DNA of 64,000 nucleotides, taken from assembly GCA_937921825.1 (NCBI GenBank), contig CAKZVK010000034.1, forward strand, positions 1 through 64,000. Direction: 5' to 3'. Of the stretch, positions 8,901 to 17,467 are shown piece after piece. Under the pieces are notes generated by a model that was not told the DNA's origin, did not search any database, and saw only the letters and a list, made by a program, of their open reading frames with translations. Origin of the DNA: an uncultured Saprospiraceae bacterium (GTDB lineage: Bacteria; Bacteroidota; Bacteroidia; Chitinophagales; Saprospiraceae). Within the stretch, counting starts at the first letter, position 1, and each line of letters starts with the position of its first letter. Made by a program: the position numbers and the translations under genes.

Positions 8901-11237
8901 ATACTGTAACTGAGTCGCATCACATTGGTCCACAATAGTAATGCATACTTCTGTTTCTAATGCTGAGTTAGTCATAGAAGGGACTAGCTCACCGGGTGGC
9001 ATCTGGTTTTCTATTAAATCTAGGGCATCACTACATGGAACATGGCTATAGGTAACTTCTACATCACATCCGCCTTCCCATACTACATCTTCTACAGCTT
9101 CCCAGTTCCACATCTCTATTTCTGTCATACCATCTCGGATTCCTTCCCATAGACACATGCCCGAAGCAGGCATCATATCGAACTCACTGGTACAATTAGG
9201 ATCAGTGTACTGAATTGTAAAATCCTCTGGAGGAAAAAAGTCTTCTGGATCACCAATCCACTGTAGTGCATCTAGTGCGCCATTAGCATTGACTTCCCAC
9301 TCTACTCTATAGACGCTTCCGTCACCTGATGTACAAGGACTATTGACCCCTAAATTTCCACATCTATCAGCAATCTGCCACTCATAGAAACCCATTTCGC
9401 CACAATCTTCTGGGAAGAAACTATTGAATTCAGTGACATCATAATTATCTACATCATCTACACAAGCTTCATCTATATCATTAAGAAAAGAACGTGTACC
9501 ACCGAAGAGAAGATCTAAGATATCTTGCTCAGTTTCTACTTCACCAGGACAGTACTCGTTTACACTTGGACAATCTAGATTGCCTAAGTCTGGAGGTGTA
9601 TTATCATCCACCATGAAGGTAAACGTCGCTATATTAGAAAGATTCCCACATGGGTCTTCGTATTCTGCATCTATCATTATCTCAAAGCAGCCTGATGGAG
9701 AATTGGTAACGAAGTTAAGATCGTCAAGACTTAATCCGTTTAGATCAGGCGTAATATTGAAATCATCAATATCTAGATTAGAAATATCTGCACAGTCTTC
9801 CATGAGTACTCCTGATAGAAGGGCATTCTCTACAGCGGTCTGGATCGTACTGAGGTCATTACATTCTGGAAATGGTGTCGCTTGCGTCCATCCTGTAATA
9901 TCTAAAGCTGGGTCCACATTATCTATCAGCGTCCATACATGCACCGCTGTACCGGTATTACCACAAAGGTCAGTTACAGTAAACTCGACTTCTTCTTCGT
10001 GTATAATTGGGGTATTCTGACAATCTTCAAAATCTATAGTTATGGATGTCGTGTTAGCCGTGATTACTAAGTCTGCGACAGGCGTACAAGCATCAATGGC
10101 ATCGCCATTTGATTGCATATCAGAGATGGTATTGGTTACCCAGTTTTCAAAATCTACATTATGATCTGCACCTACATTTTGCTCACATGGATCTACTGTA
10201 ACGTCATAGAAGTTATCTCCATTCATAAACTCAGGATCCGCTGTATCCTCTATTTCGAACGAGTAAGTTTCTGACAAAAAGTTACCACATAAATCTTCAA
10301 CAGTGACATCCACAAGCCAAGACATAGGGCACATAGGCTGTGTAAAATCTAAGACTACTGGATCTATTTGGGTAAGGTTGTTATTTGTGACATTTATGAT
10401 AAGAGAGGCAGGGTCCGTACAGCCATCGCTAAAGTAATTAAAGCCTGAGTTAGCGCCATTTACTCTTAGGTCATCTATCCAGTCTTGGATCTCTTGTTCA
10501 TTAAGCGTCATATCACATGGAATCCCTGCTATATTAGGATCGTCTAGTGAACTATCGGACTGGAAATCTAAAGGATCTTCATTATCTTCTATAATGAAGT
10601 CGGCTTCGAAAACTGAAGTATTTCCACAGCCATCTGCCATCTCGAATTCTACGACTATAACTTGAACTTCCGGAGCATTACAAGCTGTAAGATCCACTGT
10701 GTAAGGGCCATTGATTACTGCGACTGTTGCATTTTGATCCGCGCATTCATCTAACCACACCTGATCAGAGACAGCATTATTCTCGATATTGGCGATCCAA
10801 TCATCGAGCTCAGTCTGAGGATCTGTTCCTGAATCCCCACATTCATAGACGAAGTCGTAGAAATCTGGGTCTGTATCTATCGGATCAGTAGTATCATCTA
10901 TTTCGATGTCTACAGTGATGGCTATAAGCGTTCCATCGCAGTCTATATCAAGATCTACAGAGAGTAGATCTCCACAAGTCAGCGCTGGAGGGAAGGAGCC
11001 ATAATCAAAACTTGCTGGATCATAATCCACGTTTCCATTACATCCTCCATCAGAGTTTGTCCACGAATAATTATCTAGTAAGTCTTCTAGGTCTGAGTCA
11101 AAGGTACCTTGGTCTACTTCATTACATTCTAGTGTAACACCAGAAAGCTGGTTGCCATCTTCATCGATGGTTTGAGCTGAAAGAAAATTTGAAAAGAGAA
11201 TAAAAGCGCTAGTAAAGAGTAGTAGCTTTTTGATCAT
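2994..11237 (-). CDS. Giant modular secreted protein (about 2747 aa) with HYR-like, Fn3-like and PKD-like modules and a T9SS type-B (gliding-motility) C-terminal sorting domain
   Basis: The track ORF runs to 11339. The signal peptide MIKKLLLFTSAFILFSNFLSAQ places the likely start at 11237. C-terminus 'WYIPNVISQ...NVSIYDRWGELVY...WEGIWG...IGVYVYVIELV...AGDITVIR' matches the type-B sorting domain pattern. Repeated 'DLCGN...EDTADP' and 'W.....GATGYTV.VDG' modules. Confidence 0.9.
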   Translation of the reverse strand: MIKKLLLFTSAFILFSNFLSAQTIDEDGNQLSGVTLECNEVDQGTFDSDLEDLLDNYSWTNSDGGCNGNVDYDPASFDYGSFPPALTCGDLLSVDLDIDCDGTLIAITVDIEIDDTTDPIDTDPDFYDFVYECGDSGTDPQTELDDWIANIENNAVSDQVWLDECADQNATVAVINGPYTVDLTACNAPEVQVIVVEFEMADGCGNTSVFEADFIIEDNEDPLDFQSDSSLDDPNIAGIPCDMTLNEQEIQDWIDDLRVNGANSGFNYFSDGCTDPASLIINVTNNNLTQIDPVVLDFTQPMCPMSWLVDVTVEDLCGNFLSETYSFEIEDTADPEFMNGDNFYDVTVDPCEQNVGADHNVDFENWVTNTISDMQSNGDAIDACTPVADLVITANTTSITIDFEDCQNTPIIHEEEVEFTVTDLCGNTGTAVHVWTLIDNVDPALDITGWTQATPFPECNDLSTIQTAVENALLSGVLMEDCADISNLDIDDFNITPDLNGLSLDDLNFVTNSPSGCFEIMIDAEYEDPCGNLSNIATFTFMVDDNTPPDLGNLDCPSVNEYCPGEVETEQDILDLLFGGTRSFLNDIDEACVDDVDNYDVTEFNSFFPEDCGEMGFYEWQIADRCGNLGVNSPCTSGDGSVYRVEWEVNANGALDALQWIGDPEDFFPPEDFTIQYTDPNCTSEFDMMPASGMCLWEGIRDGMTEIEMWNWEAVEDVVWEGGCDVEVTYSHVPCSDALDLIENQMPPGELVPSMTNSALETEVCITIVDQCDATQLQYCFKVTIQCGSCGETGNIYCATCEESQPPLADGGCKLCDPMQLAEGYESCTPPCDDPSCPILGPPQPGVLCDSPGFVPHNMSWFAFVASSEESTVEVFIFNCVGAGVQSGIYTNCEFDEPCVGFNVNCSSGGTIEYDANFNVGQTYYMFVDGCNGSECEYEVTVDGLNELVPDDMDHLTAFSDCKNAELTDDFSTGADNASISGDCDAADMITVCPGEIIQFGVRHQGNIGNFPDNDRPCDEYPLLPAVFQWSTSWGDNYDFNPFEENTGFFVPAIEMPAAEGVYSICLDFIDYECYPVIGPTCLEINVVNLVKETYEHKVCAEDLEAPLNPMGWDPAGSNDDPNGDGIAWLGDFNVTLDEIQQWPENSDGYFCMDYVFKDPDCNCDVPQELCIDPVGQAFADKNPITLYLWECQVTECRPNRPTDCEAVPYEWVWDWNGPEEIVDLYGSNSMNPGQTIDECFRIDGYHTLEDDWRTGGSEFCDTIPIVTVEIAQPAIVIDSLGCGAYCVDMNQTYDDFDDDFEDWPQPFIPSTIVEFLDCDNGNVITTNECLFLDSPTDVCIKVTYEFQDGAWSDDGDNTHPFGPIIETCETIYGPFEWGQEPPNPPTYEGDDTFCATALTDHIFTIDSPNPALTYVWNQNPVVPGVVVTDISTNGDGSVVSIDLPAGFDPDGCTNVIAQGPCGESEPTDVCFMLLDPPTVSLDPIADVCITSAPDGNANITALVSAQASPASPNYVYTWMNGTSTTSTFTANTSFMFPSSGTQSVTVMVTDTVSNCSSVASLPVEFQVNDPIDPPLVSCGNQGQNELEITWEAVPGATGYTVFVDGVAQTPDLGPGDLSYTETGLQLGQTVNFSVMSLGGDPCFNSAVSTETPCTTTDCPPAGVSQDNSLIEPFTFCENDTPGVIDISSAFPFTDANGALAYVSTNNVVDDAGSFNTSGLTSGLYDIEVTYTFDDQCPPRIFNLQYTVTEVPDPSFEIESPICVNNGAAITGTPPGVTWDYDGGTPDANGLITWPAAGTYTVQAVANLAGCLDSTTREIVVEPALEDIVFEPCEAGLDFVNFDWNDVDGATGYDLVITDPVNGTNQVMNHPNSDYPVTGLNENDLVEITVTALSDIAGCESTATFECPATACEQFPPLSFIPCDEVPGMVTFAWNPITNIDSFYVYDSDGMLLSMQTELEWTVNNLGPNESVTIEVHGIHPTSGCPPIIAEFTCTAPCPDEPVMGQILCDDSGIDFVSFSWGAVNGVTEYEVTISVNGRPSTIDTITDTNTSSLAFLSMLNQDDEVEIFVVALNPNTDCDNSDPERGSCVASSCNVPQFTDPELVVCWNAADGPIQLSIGDVVDGNGMPLIGDVTWDDNDVDPVSGEFTPDAVNSAEYTIDFIWADRDEPTVCIFDGEITVQVNILPRVSINPVDAICEGSIAIITATESNDDAVSVTESDWDFGGGTVLSGSGYGPYEVQYDTDGTYTVSLTAASAGAPDECENTVTQEVVVDAVQEIIITCAAATNSSVVFQWAPVTGANGYTVNVDGSASSDIAVNPVYEVTGITTGSASIVVTAIFNPPSACDATGMATCPTQDCPPGLWDPNAVYDYEEGCISSAQGLTLPGAADIHSDTPGTPIVSETWVSSSPSIDEATGAFDPSQVVFGGSGVEVIDIVYTVVYSDGVDDCQYQTAFTITVYDEPTVTVMANPVDCILDETASVTMQATGGTAPYTYEWANNPPSQDNPVYEIPAPGIYDFVVTDANGCTGTASIDVIGAPDPTVMIAGPSTIFIGETETFEYVLDGITVPVNSVVWYIDDVPVDLPPDGEGILEIIANLEEYNRVFDIRVEVYFSDDCFVEGMTRVEIIDIEKWYIPNVISQGAEDEDNRTWDMFTKGGVSVKNVSIYDRWGELVYVKTLDPLVDRTDVDGVDASGQRWNLGWEGIWGTDRTKDVEIGVYVYVIELVVDEGSDEERSEIEAGDITVIR
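9580..10920 (-). repeat. Tandem HYR-like modules, about 105-112 aa each, in the N-terminal third of the 2994-11237 protein
   Basis: Module junctions 'IEIDDTTDPIDTD', 'IIEDNEDPLDF', 'EIEDTADPEFM', 'TLIDNVDPALD', 'MVDDNTPPDLG' recur about every 315-335 nt, each preceded by a '[DG].CGN' motif. Confidence 0.7.
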
Positions 11238-11394
11238 AACTGATTTTTGTCTCGTAAAACAATGGTTAAAAAGTCGATTTCTGGCAAAACAATCTATCGA
11301 GAGATAGCTCATTTCATCAAAAACGATCTTAATAACCACTTTCTTAGAAGACTTATGCAGTCAGCAAAAAAGGGTGGTTTGTAAGTTTTTTCGG

Positions 11395-11421
11395 TTGCAG
11401 TCCTACGTTTGAGGACTGCAA
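11395..11421. other. Perfect inverted repeat (10-bp stem, 7-nt loop) between two giant surface-protein genes
   Basis: TTGCAGTCCT-ACGTTTG-AGGACTGCAA. On the coding (minus) strand it is followed by an A-run, not a U-run, so it is not a canonical intrinsic terminator. Confidence 0.7.
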
Positions 11422-11448
11422 TCGGCTAGGTTCTTGAATAAATCACAA

Positions 11449-14400
11449 CTATCTAAGGACAGTAACATTACCATATCTGATCTCTGGCTTCCCTTCGATC
11501 AAGAGTTCTATTACATAGGTATAGACACCTTGTTCGGCCGGTTCGCTGCCAAAGATTCCATCCCAAATTAAGAATTCCTTAAAATAATCCATTGATTTAT
11601 TCTCATAATCTTCTACCATATTCCCCCATCTGTCAAATACTCTCACTGAAGTAAGGAAAGATTCACTCCCCTTGAAGTATGCTCTCCACTCATTATCAGG
11701 TGCGGGAGTTGCTCCAGAGAAGTCTACTATATTAGGAATATATACATCATTTATTTCATTGATATCCAGTTCTTTAGAAGCAAATATGAGGCAATCTACA
11801 CCATAATCAATTTCTACTTCTAGCAGGCCTGCTTCGGTCATATTGACTAGAGTCCATGAGGTACAATTAAGACCTTGACAGACTTCCATGCCATTAAAGA
11901 ACCATGTGATATTTACCACTCTATCTAGTTCTAATTCTGTCAAGATTAGATCGAAAGTGGCATCATTTCCTTCTACTACTAGGTCCAATCCATCGATCTC
12001 TGCAGTAGGATCTTCGAGATCTACCACCTCGTCTATCGCTGAAACGACGCAACCATTAGCATCTATGACCTCTATTTCAAAATTTCCAATAGAGACCATA
12101 TCAAAGACATTCTCCAGTTGCGGTGCGCCTCCATTGAGTGCATAACTGAAGTCTGGTGCGCCTCCTTCTACATTTACAATGACCATGCCCGTTTCGTCGT
12201 CAATACACTGTGGTGAGACAGGTTCTAGCTCCACTGTAGGTGGTGCATGGAAAGTCACTAGCAAATCACTAGATGTCGGACAGCCCGCTTCTACGTAAGT
12301 ATAAGTCATTGTATAAGTACCTGGCTCATCTGCCAGGGAGATATCTACTTCTTGGTTATTATTAATAAGATCTCCACCCCACATACCTTCACCTCCTGTG
12401 ATTAATCCTGAAGTCATGACCTCTATACTCAGACTGAAAGGTTGTAGACTAGGGTTATAGCAAGTATCTATATCAGTAGAAAAGAGATCTACTGGTGGAC
12501 AAGGCAAGGTGGTCTCACTGCCTATAGAGACTCTTGTATCACAGAGACAGTTAGAAATAGGCTCTACGATGTAATCATATGACGTCTCACCCTCTAGGCC
12601 CATAGCCGTATAGGTTAGGCCTGTAACATTTGCCACAAATTCGCCATTGATATAAATCTTATAAGTAGAGACACAGTCTAGAGGCTCCCATGATAAAACT
12701 ATTGCGCCATAGTCTCCTTCAGTCGTAACTGGTGTCTCAGGTATCCCCGGCTCTACGACTACTGTCAGTGTTTCCACACCACTGGCACAACCACTATTTT
12801 CTATCATCATTCCCAAATCAAAGGTTCCATCCATATCAAAACTAATCTCATAAGGACCCGCACCATTACCACTGACTATATTCGCGCCATCTGGCAGAAC
12901 TGGTTGGAATGTGACCTGTGACATATTAGGTGCTGTGTACTCACTCATAAAGGTGATCGTACTTCCATCCATACAGATAGTATCATTACTCATTAAGGTC
13001 AGCAAAGGCTGCGGCGTCTCGATGTAAGTAAATGGAAATTCTATATTCTCTCTGCACCCATTCGCATCCACATAAGTCCCTTGGATATTGTAGTCCTCTA
13101 CTCCAGCATCTGGGGAAAACTCTCCATCTTCATTGACCTGAGGAGAATCCCATACTATACTTCCTATGATAGCAGGGTCTGCTGGTGTCACTGTCACTAA
13201 GAACTCATAGAGTCCTGTAGAACTATCATGACATACTTCTGGAGGTATCTGACTGAGGTCTATGTCAGAAGGATCACAACTGAAAGTCGTACAGATCACT
13301 GTATCAGATACTAACCCACAGTCTGCTGTCATCGCTTCTATCACAAACTGATAGTTATCATTCATAGCAAGATTCTCTACTCGGTATTCAGTACCTGTCA
13401 CATCTGCTATCTCTGCCCCATCTTGATATAAAGTGTAAGGTATACCTAGGTCGAAGAATTCAAGATTGACAGCTTCATTTTCTGAACCTGCACAATCTAA
13501 ACCTAAGTCAGGCATAGCTGTAATGACAACATCTACAAAGGAAGCTGGTCCCTCGCAACCATAATAGGTCGCTGCCACTCCTAGAGAATACTCTCCAGCT
13601 CTTGCAAAACTCAAAACGTATTCTCCACCACTAGGATTATCCTCTACTGTTACGCCTGCTGGAAAATCTGTCATATATTCTATCGCTGAGGCATCAAGGC
13701 CATCAAATTCTCCTTGGATAGTAATGGTTCCATTACCCAAGCAGATAGTATCTGCAGTCACCACTTGTAGCTCTACCACTGGCGGCTGGACAAAGAAAAA
13801 ATCTACCGTTTCTACAAATGGACAACCGTCATTATCTGTGTATATCGCATCAAGGCTATATTGTACTATAGCAGGATTATCCGGTGTGAATTCATTACTG
13901 TCATTTACTAGAGGTGTATCCCAGATAAAAGATCCTGGCGCCCCTCCTGCTCCTTCGATAATATTGAATTCAAGAGCATAAGGTCCATCAGCAAGATTCC
14001 AACAGATCGTATCTGGTATATTATTCTCTACTATTGGTTCTATACAATCTACTGTCAGACAGGTCACTGTATCGGAAATAAATCCACAATTTTCAGAAAT
14101 TGCTTCTATAATATAGGTGTAGGAAATACCCATATCTAAACCGTCTATACGATGTTCTGTCCCAGATATTTCTTCTATATAATCATCATCCAAAAATAGT
14201 TGATACGGTATTCCGAGATCATTGTATTCTAAATTGACAGCATCACTTTCTAGAGCCCCACATCTTAAGTTGATATCGGGTACGTCATTGACGTGAATAT
14301 CTACATACTTGAATTCACCCATACACTTGTAGTAAGATACAGCCATTCCTAAGCTATAATCTCCTGGCGCATCAAAGATTAATTCAAATGTGCCATTCTG

Positions 14401-17283
14401 TGGGTTACCCACGACATTCACTCCAGCAGGAAAATCTGTCGCATACTCTACAGCATCTAAGTCTTGTCCAGTAAATTCTCCTACGATAGAAATCGGTGCA
14501 GAGTTAATACAGATAGTATCTTCTGCTATAGCTAAGCCTAATTGTATTTCTGGAGACTGCACAAAGATAAATTCGACCGTCTCTGTGTAAGGACAGCCAT
14601 CCTCATCCATGTAGTTAGCATTTAAGCTGTAATTTACAGTTACTGAATTATCAGGTGTAAAGGTATTGTTATCATTATCTACTAGAGGAGAGTCCCATTC
14701 GAAGTCACCATTAGCCGCTCCCATAGCGGGTACTATATCAAAGTCTAATGGAAAAGGGCCATCTGTAGGATTCCAACAGATAGTGTCTGGTATATTATTT
14801 ATCACCACTGGAGCATCACAGGCAAAGGTGACACATTGTACTGTATCTGTAATCATTCCACAGAATGGATCTATCGCAGATAATACAAATTCAAAACTTG
14901 AGTTCGGTGCCAAACCAGGCACAACATAACTAGCCCCTGTTTCTGTTGCAATCGGTGTATTATCTTGTAAGATTTCATAGGTCAATCCTAGATCATTCCA
15001 CTCTAGATTTACTGAGTCTTCAGCTTGCATTCCACAGGCAAGGCCTAAGTCCGGGGCACTCTGCACCACTACTTTGACTACTTCTGTTGCTCCTGGGCAC
15101 TTACCAAAAAGATTAAGGGTCATGCCGAATTCATATTCTCCTGGGGCATCAAAACTAAATTCGTAAGGACCTGCTTCTGAGCCACTAATCAAGTTAGCAC
15201 CCGCAGGTATATCTAAGTCATACATAACGCCATTATTGAATAGGGTGATGTACTTACTTTCTATGTTGACGACATCTGTCACGCAGACGGTATCTTTATC
15301 AGCTTCTAAAAATGGTGTAGGCTCACAGAGGAAGACAAAGGGAACTTCAATTACCTCTCTACATCCATTAGAGTCTTCCCAGTCTGCAATTAGGTTATAA
15401 TCTTGTACCTGCTTGTCTGGTGTAAATTGATTTAGATTATCTACCAGACTAGGGTCTCTCCACATAAAATCGCCATTCGATCCTTGTGGTGCTTCTATCC
15501 TAATATCTAGAGGATATGTACCATCTAATGGGTTCCAGCAGATTGTATCTGGCAATCTGGATAAATCCACTATTGGCGAAATGCAATTTACTGTACTACA
15601 TTCTACTGTATCTCTTACCGTACCACAAGTCAATGTTTCTGTAGCTATAACTATATCATAAAATCTATTGGCTTCTAGGCCATCGATTCTAAATGTATTA
15701 TCATTTGTTGTTCCTCTTGAGTTTCCGTTGAGGAATACCTCTGTAGACCCTCCTGGAGAATCCCAGTTCACGACTATATGATCAGACTGTTCTACACCAC
15801 ATGCTAGCATAAGGTCTGGCCTAGCATTCACCTTGACACTTACAGTTTCTTGTACTGGCAGACAGTCAGGTATTAGGTATTCTATAACAATCTCATGAGT
15901 CAAATCTTGATTAGGAAATGAAATTTTTCTAGTGTTTTCACCAGTAGATTCTACATCCACACCTCCAATACCACTTGTTACAAAAATGTTAGGTGCCGGA
16001 ATATCTTCATACCTATCAAATGTCAGCGTTACAAAAGTATCAGAGCATATCTCTCCTTCGTCTATCCTTGCATTAGGCTGAGGTCTGTCATAGACTACAA
16101 AGGTAGTAGATGTTTCTTCTATACAGTTATCTGCTGGATTAGTGAAGATATAATCAGCAGGATATATACCTGGAGCAAGTCCATTCGCACTGAATGTAGC
16201 TGTGTTACCATTAAAGGTATAGCCTTCTTGAGGAGCTGGAACACTTTGATATTGCCAAAAGCCATCTGCTGGATTTATAGTACCATTGACATTGGCAACT
16301 AGATCTACAACAGGAAAAGGATCGTCGCCAATACAAAAATTTGTTTCTGCAGGCATATGGTCGAATACTACAGTAGGCTTAGGACTAGGTCTGCATGGTA
16401 GAGACTCAGTTTTTATATCACAAGGCGCCGGATTGGTTCCCGTTACCGTAATTCCTAGGATGGCAAACTGACAAGGATTAGTAAACCCAACAACTTCAAG
16501 TTGCGTAGGACTAGTCTGTGTCCAGCTCAAGGTTGAGGGAATGTTATCAGTATTTAATACGTAAGTAAAATCGTCATCATTGACCCAATCAAAAATCACC
16601 ATACCTGGGATACCATCTGTACATTGTATCGCAGGACTAGGCGGTGCCGTATACACTTGCACCTGAAAAGTCTTAGAATGTGTACAGCCATCTGTATCCG
16701 TAATTACAACAGAAAAGTCTTGCAGTCCCTCATCTGGAAACTCGACCGTAAATGGCTCTCCTGTAGTCGTATCTCCCGTAGCCTTTCCTGTCCCAAAATC
16801 CCAATCATAGCTGACTATTCTCGGTGTAGAAAAAGGTGAAATCATATATGGGTCTCCAGCACAAACAGTTTCTAGAGGAATATCAGGAATGTTTAGTGCC
16901 GTAACTTTTTCTATTCTTAGAGCTACTGGTGTTATGCCACATGAGTTCTTGGCAATAATGGATATTGGAAATATCTCATTATAATCTGTCATATCAGTAA
17001 TCGTCACTTTATCACCATCTTCAATAACAAAACTGTTGTATTGCGAAGGTATATTCCAACAATAATCTACTCCTGGTTCCTTATCTATTAGTTCTAAACA
17101 GACATTGGTCCACTCATCTGGACAAGCTACTCTTGGGTAGTTAACCCTTGGCTCTCTGGGTGGATCAGTCACAACACCTTCAGAGATAGATATGGCGTCT
17201 AGCTCCGCAAGAGCAGCAACGTTAGTCGCCTTCACAACTGAAGTACTTAAAGTGAATACAAATAGAATAAATAGAGTTCTCAT
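11449..17283 (-). CDS. Giant modular secreted protein (1944 aa) with tandem Fn3/PKD-like compound repeats and a T9SS type-B sorting domain
   Basis: Signal peptide MRTLFILFVFTLSTSVVKA; C-terminus 'DVYIPNIVDF...SVRVFDRWGNMVE...WDGIFGSEPAEQGVYTYVIELLIEG...YGNVTVLR'. Confidence 0.9.
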   Translation of the reverse strand: MRTLFILFVFTLSTSVVKATNVAALAELDAISISEGVVTDPPREPRVNYPRVACPDEWTNVCLELIDKEPGVDYCWNIPSQYNSFVIEDGDKVTITDMTDYNEIFPISIIAKNSCGITPVALRIEKVTALNIPDIPLETVCAGDPYMISPFSTPRIVSYDWDFGTGKATGDTTTGEPFTVEFPDEGLQDFSVVITDTDGCTHSKTFQVQVYTAPPSPAIQCTDGIPGMVIFDWVNDDDFTYVLNTDNIPSTLSWTQTSPTQLEVVGFTNPCQFAILGITVTGTNPAPCDIKTESLPCRPSPKPTVVFDHMPAETNFCIGDDPFPVVDLVANVNGTINPADGFWQYQSVPAPQEGYTFNGNTATFSANGLAPGIYPADYIFTNPADNCIEETSTTFVVYDRPQPNARIDEGEICSDTFVTLTFDRYEDIPAPNIFVTSGIGGVDVESTGENTRKISFPNQDLTHEIVIEYLIPDCLPVQETVSVKVNARPDLMLACGVEQSDHIVVNWDSPGGSTEVFLNGNSRGTTNDNTFRIDGLEANRFYDIVIATETLTCGTVRDTVECSTVNCISPIVDLSRLPDTICWNPLDGTYPLDIRIEAPQGSNGDFMWRDPSLVDNLNQFTPDKQVQDYNLIADWEDSNGCREVIEVPFVFLCEPTPFLEADKDTVCVTDVVNIESKYITLFNNGVMYDLDIPAGANLISGSEAGPYEFSFDAPGEYEFGMTLNLFGKCPGATEVVKVVVQSAPDLGLACGMQAEDSVNLEWNDLGLTYEILQDNTPIATETGASYVVPGLAPNSSFEFVLSAIDPFCGMITDTVQCVTFACDAPVVINNIPDTICWNPTDGPFPLDFDIVPAMGAANGDFEWDSPLVDNDNNTFTPDNSVTVNYSLNANYMDEDGCPYTETVEFIFVQSPEIQLGLAIAEDTICINSAPISIVGEFTGQDLDAVEYATDFPAGVNVVGNPQNGTFELIFDAPGDYSLGMAVSYYKCMGEFKYVDIHVNDVPDINLRCGALESDAVNLEYNDLGIPYQLFLDDDYIEEISGTEHRIDGLDMGISYTYIIEAISENCGFISDTVTCLTVDCIEPIVENNIPDTICWNLADGPYALEFNIIEGAGGAPGSFIWDTPLVNDSNEFTPDNPAIVQYSLDAIYTDNDGCPFVETVDFFFVQPPVVELQVVTADTICLGNGTITIQGEFDGLDASAIEYMTDFPAGVTVEDNPSGGEYVLSFARAGEYSLGVAATYYGCEGPASFVDVVITAMPDLGLDCAGSENEAVNLEFFDLGIPYTLYQDGAEIADVTGTEYRVENLAMNDNYQFVIEAMTADCGLVSDTVICTTFSCDPSDIDLSQIPPEVCHDSSTGLYEFLVTVTPADPAIIGSIVWDSPQVNEDGEFSPDAGVEDYNIQGTYVDANGCRENIEFPFTYIETPQPLLTLMSNDTICMDGSTITFMSEYTAPNMSQVTFQPVLPDGANIVSGNGAGPYEISFDMDGTFDLGMMIENSGCASGVETLTVVVEPGIPETPVTTEGDYGAIVLSWEPLDCVSTYKIYINGEFVANVTGLTYTAMGLEGETSYDYIVEPISNCLCDTRVSIGSETTLPCPPVDLFSTDIDTCYNPSLQPFSLSIEVMTSGLITGGEGMWGGDLINNNQEVDISLADEPGTYTMTYTYVEAGCPTSSDLLVTFHAPPTVELEPVSPQCIDDETGMVIVNVEGGAPDFSYALNGGAPQLENVFDMVSIGNFEIEVIDANGCVVSAIDEVVDLEDPTAEIDGLDLVVEGNDATFDLILTELELDRVVNITWFFNGMEVCQGLNCTSWTLVNMTEAGLLEVEIDYGVDCLIFASKELDINEINDVYIPNIVDFSGATPAPDNEWRAYFKGSESFLTSVRVFDRWGNMVEDYENKSMDYFKEFLIWDGIFGSEPAEQGVYTYVIELLIEGKPEIRYGNVTVLR
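12745..15815 (-). repeat. Four tandem compound modules of about 256 aa (about 765 bp), with a degenerate fifth downstream
   Basis: Unit starts 'PDLMLACGVEQSDHIVVNWD', 'PDLGLACGMQAEDSVNLEWNDLG', 'PDINLRCGALESDAVNLEYNDLG', 'PDLGLDCAGSENEAVNLEFFDLG' are evenly spaced. Each continues with '(I)PDTICWN..DG.(Y/F)PL', '(F)TPD', 'DTIC', 'AG.YSLG'. Confidence 0.8.
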
Positions 17284-17467
17284 ATTTTAATATATATACG
17301 TACTGAACATAATTAGTTGCCTAATCTTTCGTCAATTTACTGACACAAGATGCAGCTAGATCAGATCCTAACCTTAGGAACTTCTCAGATGTTTTTGGAT
17401 TAATAGCATGCTACCCAGATTGGGTAGAGATAGATATGATAACTAGACGACAAAAATACAATCAATT

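Noticed and set aside
9580-10020. 146-aa plus-strand antisense ORF
   Set aside because: Lies wholly inside the HYR-like repeats of the minus-strand gene; no recognisable protein features.
17411-17427. Hairpin CTACCCA-GAT-TGGGTAG between two surface-protein genes
   Set aside because: 3-nt loop and no U-tract on the coding strand; it could be chance or a weak processing site, so not called a terminator.
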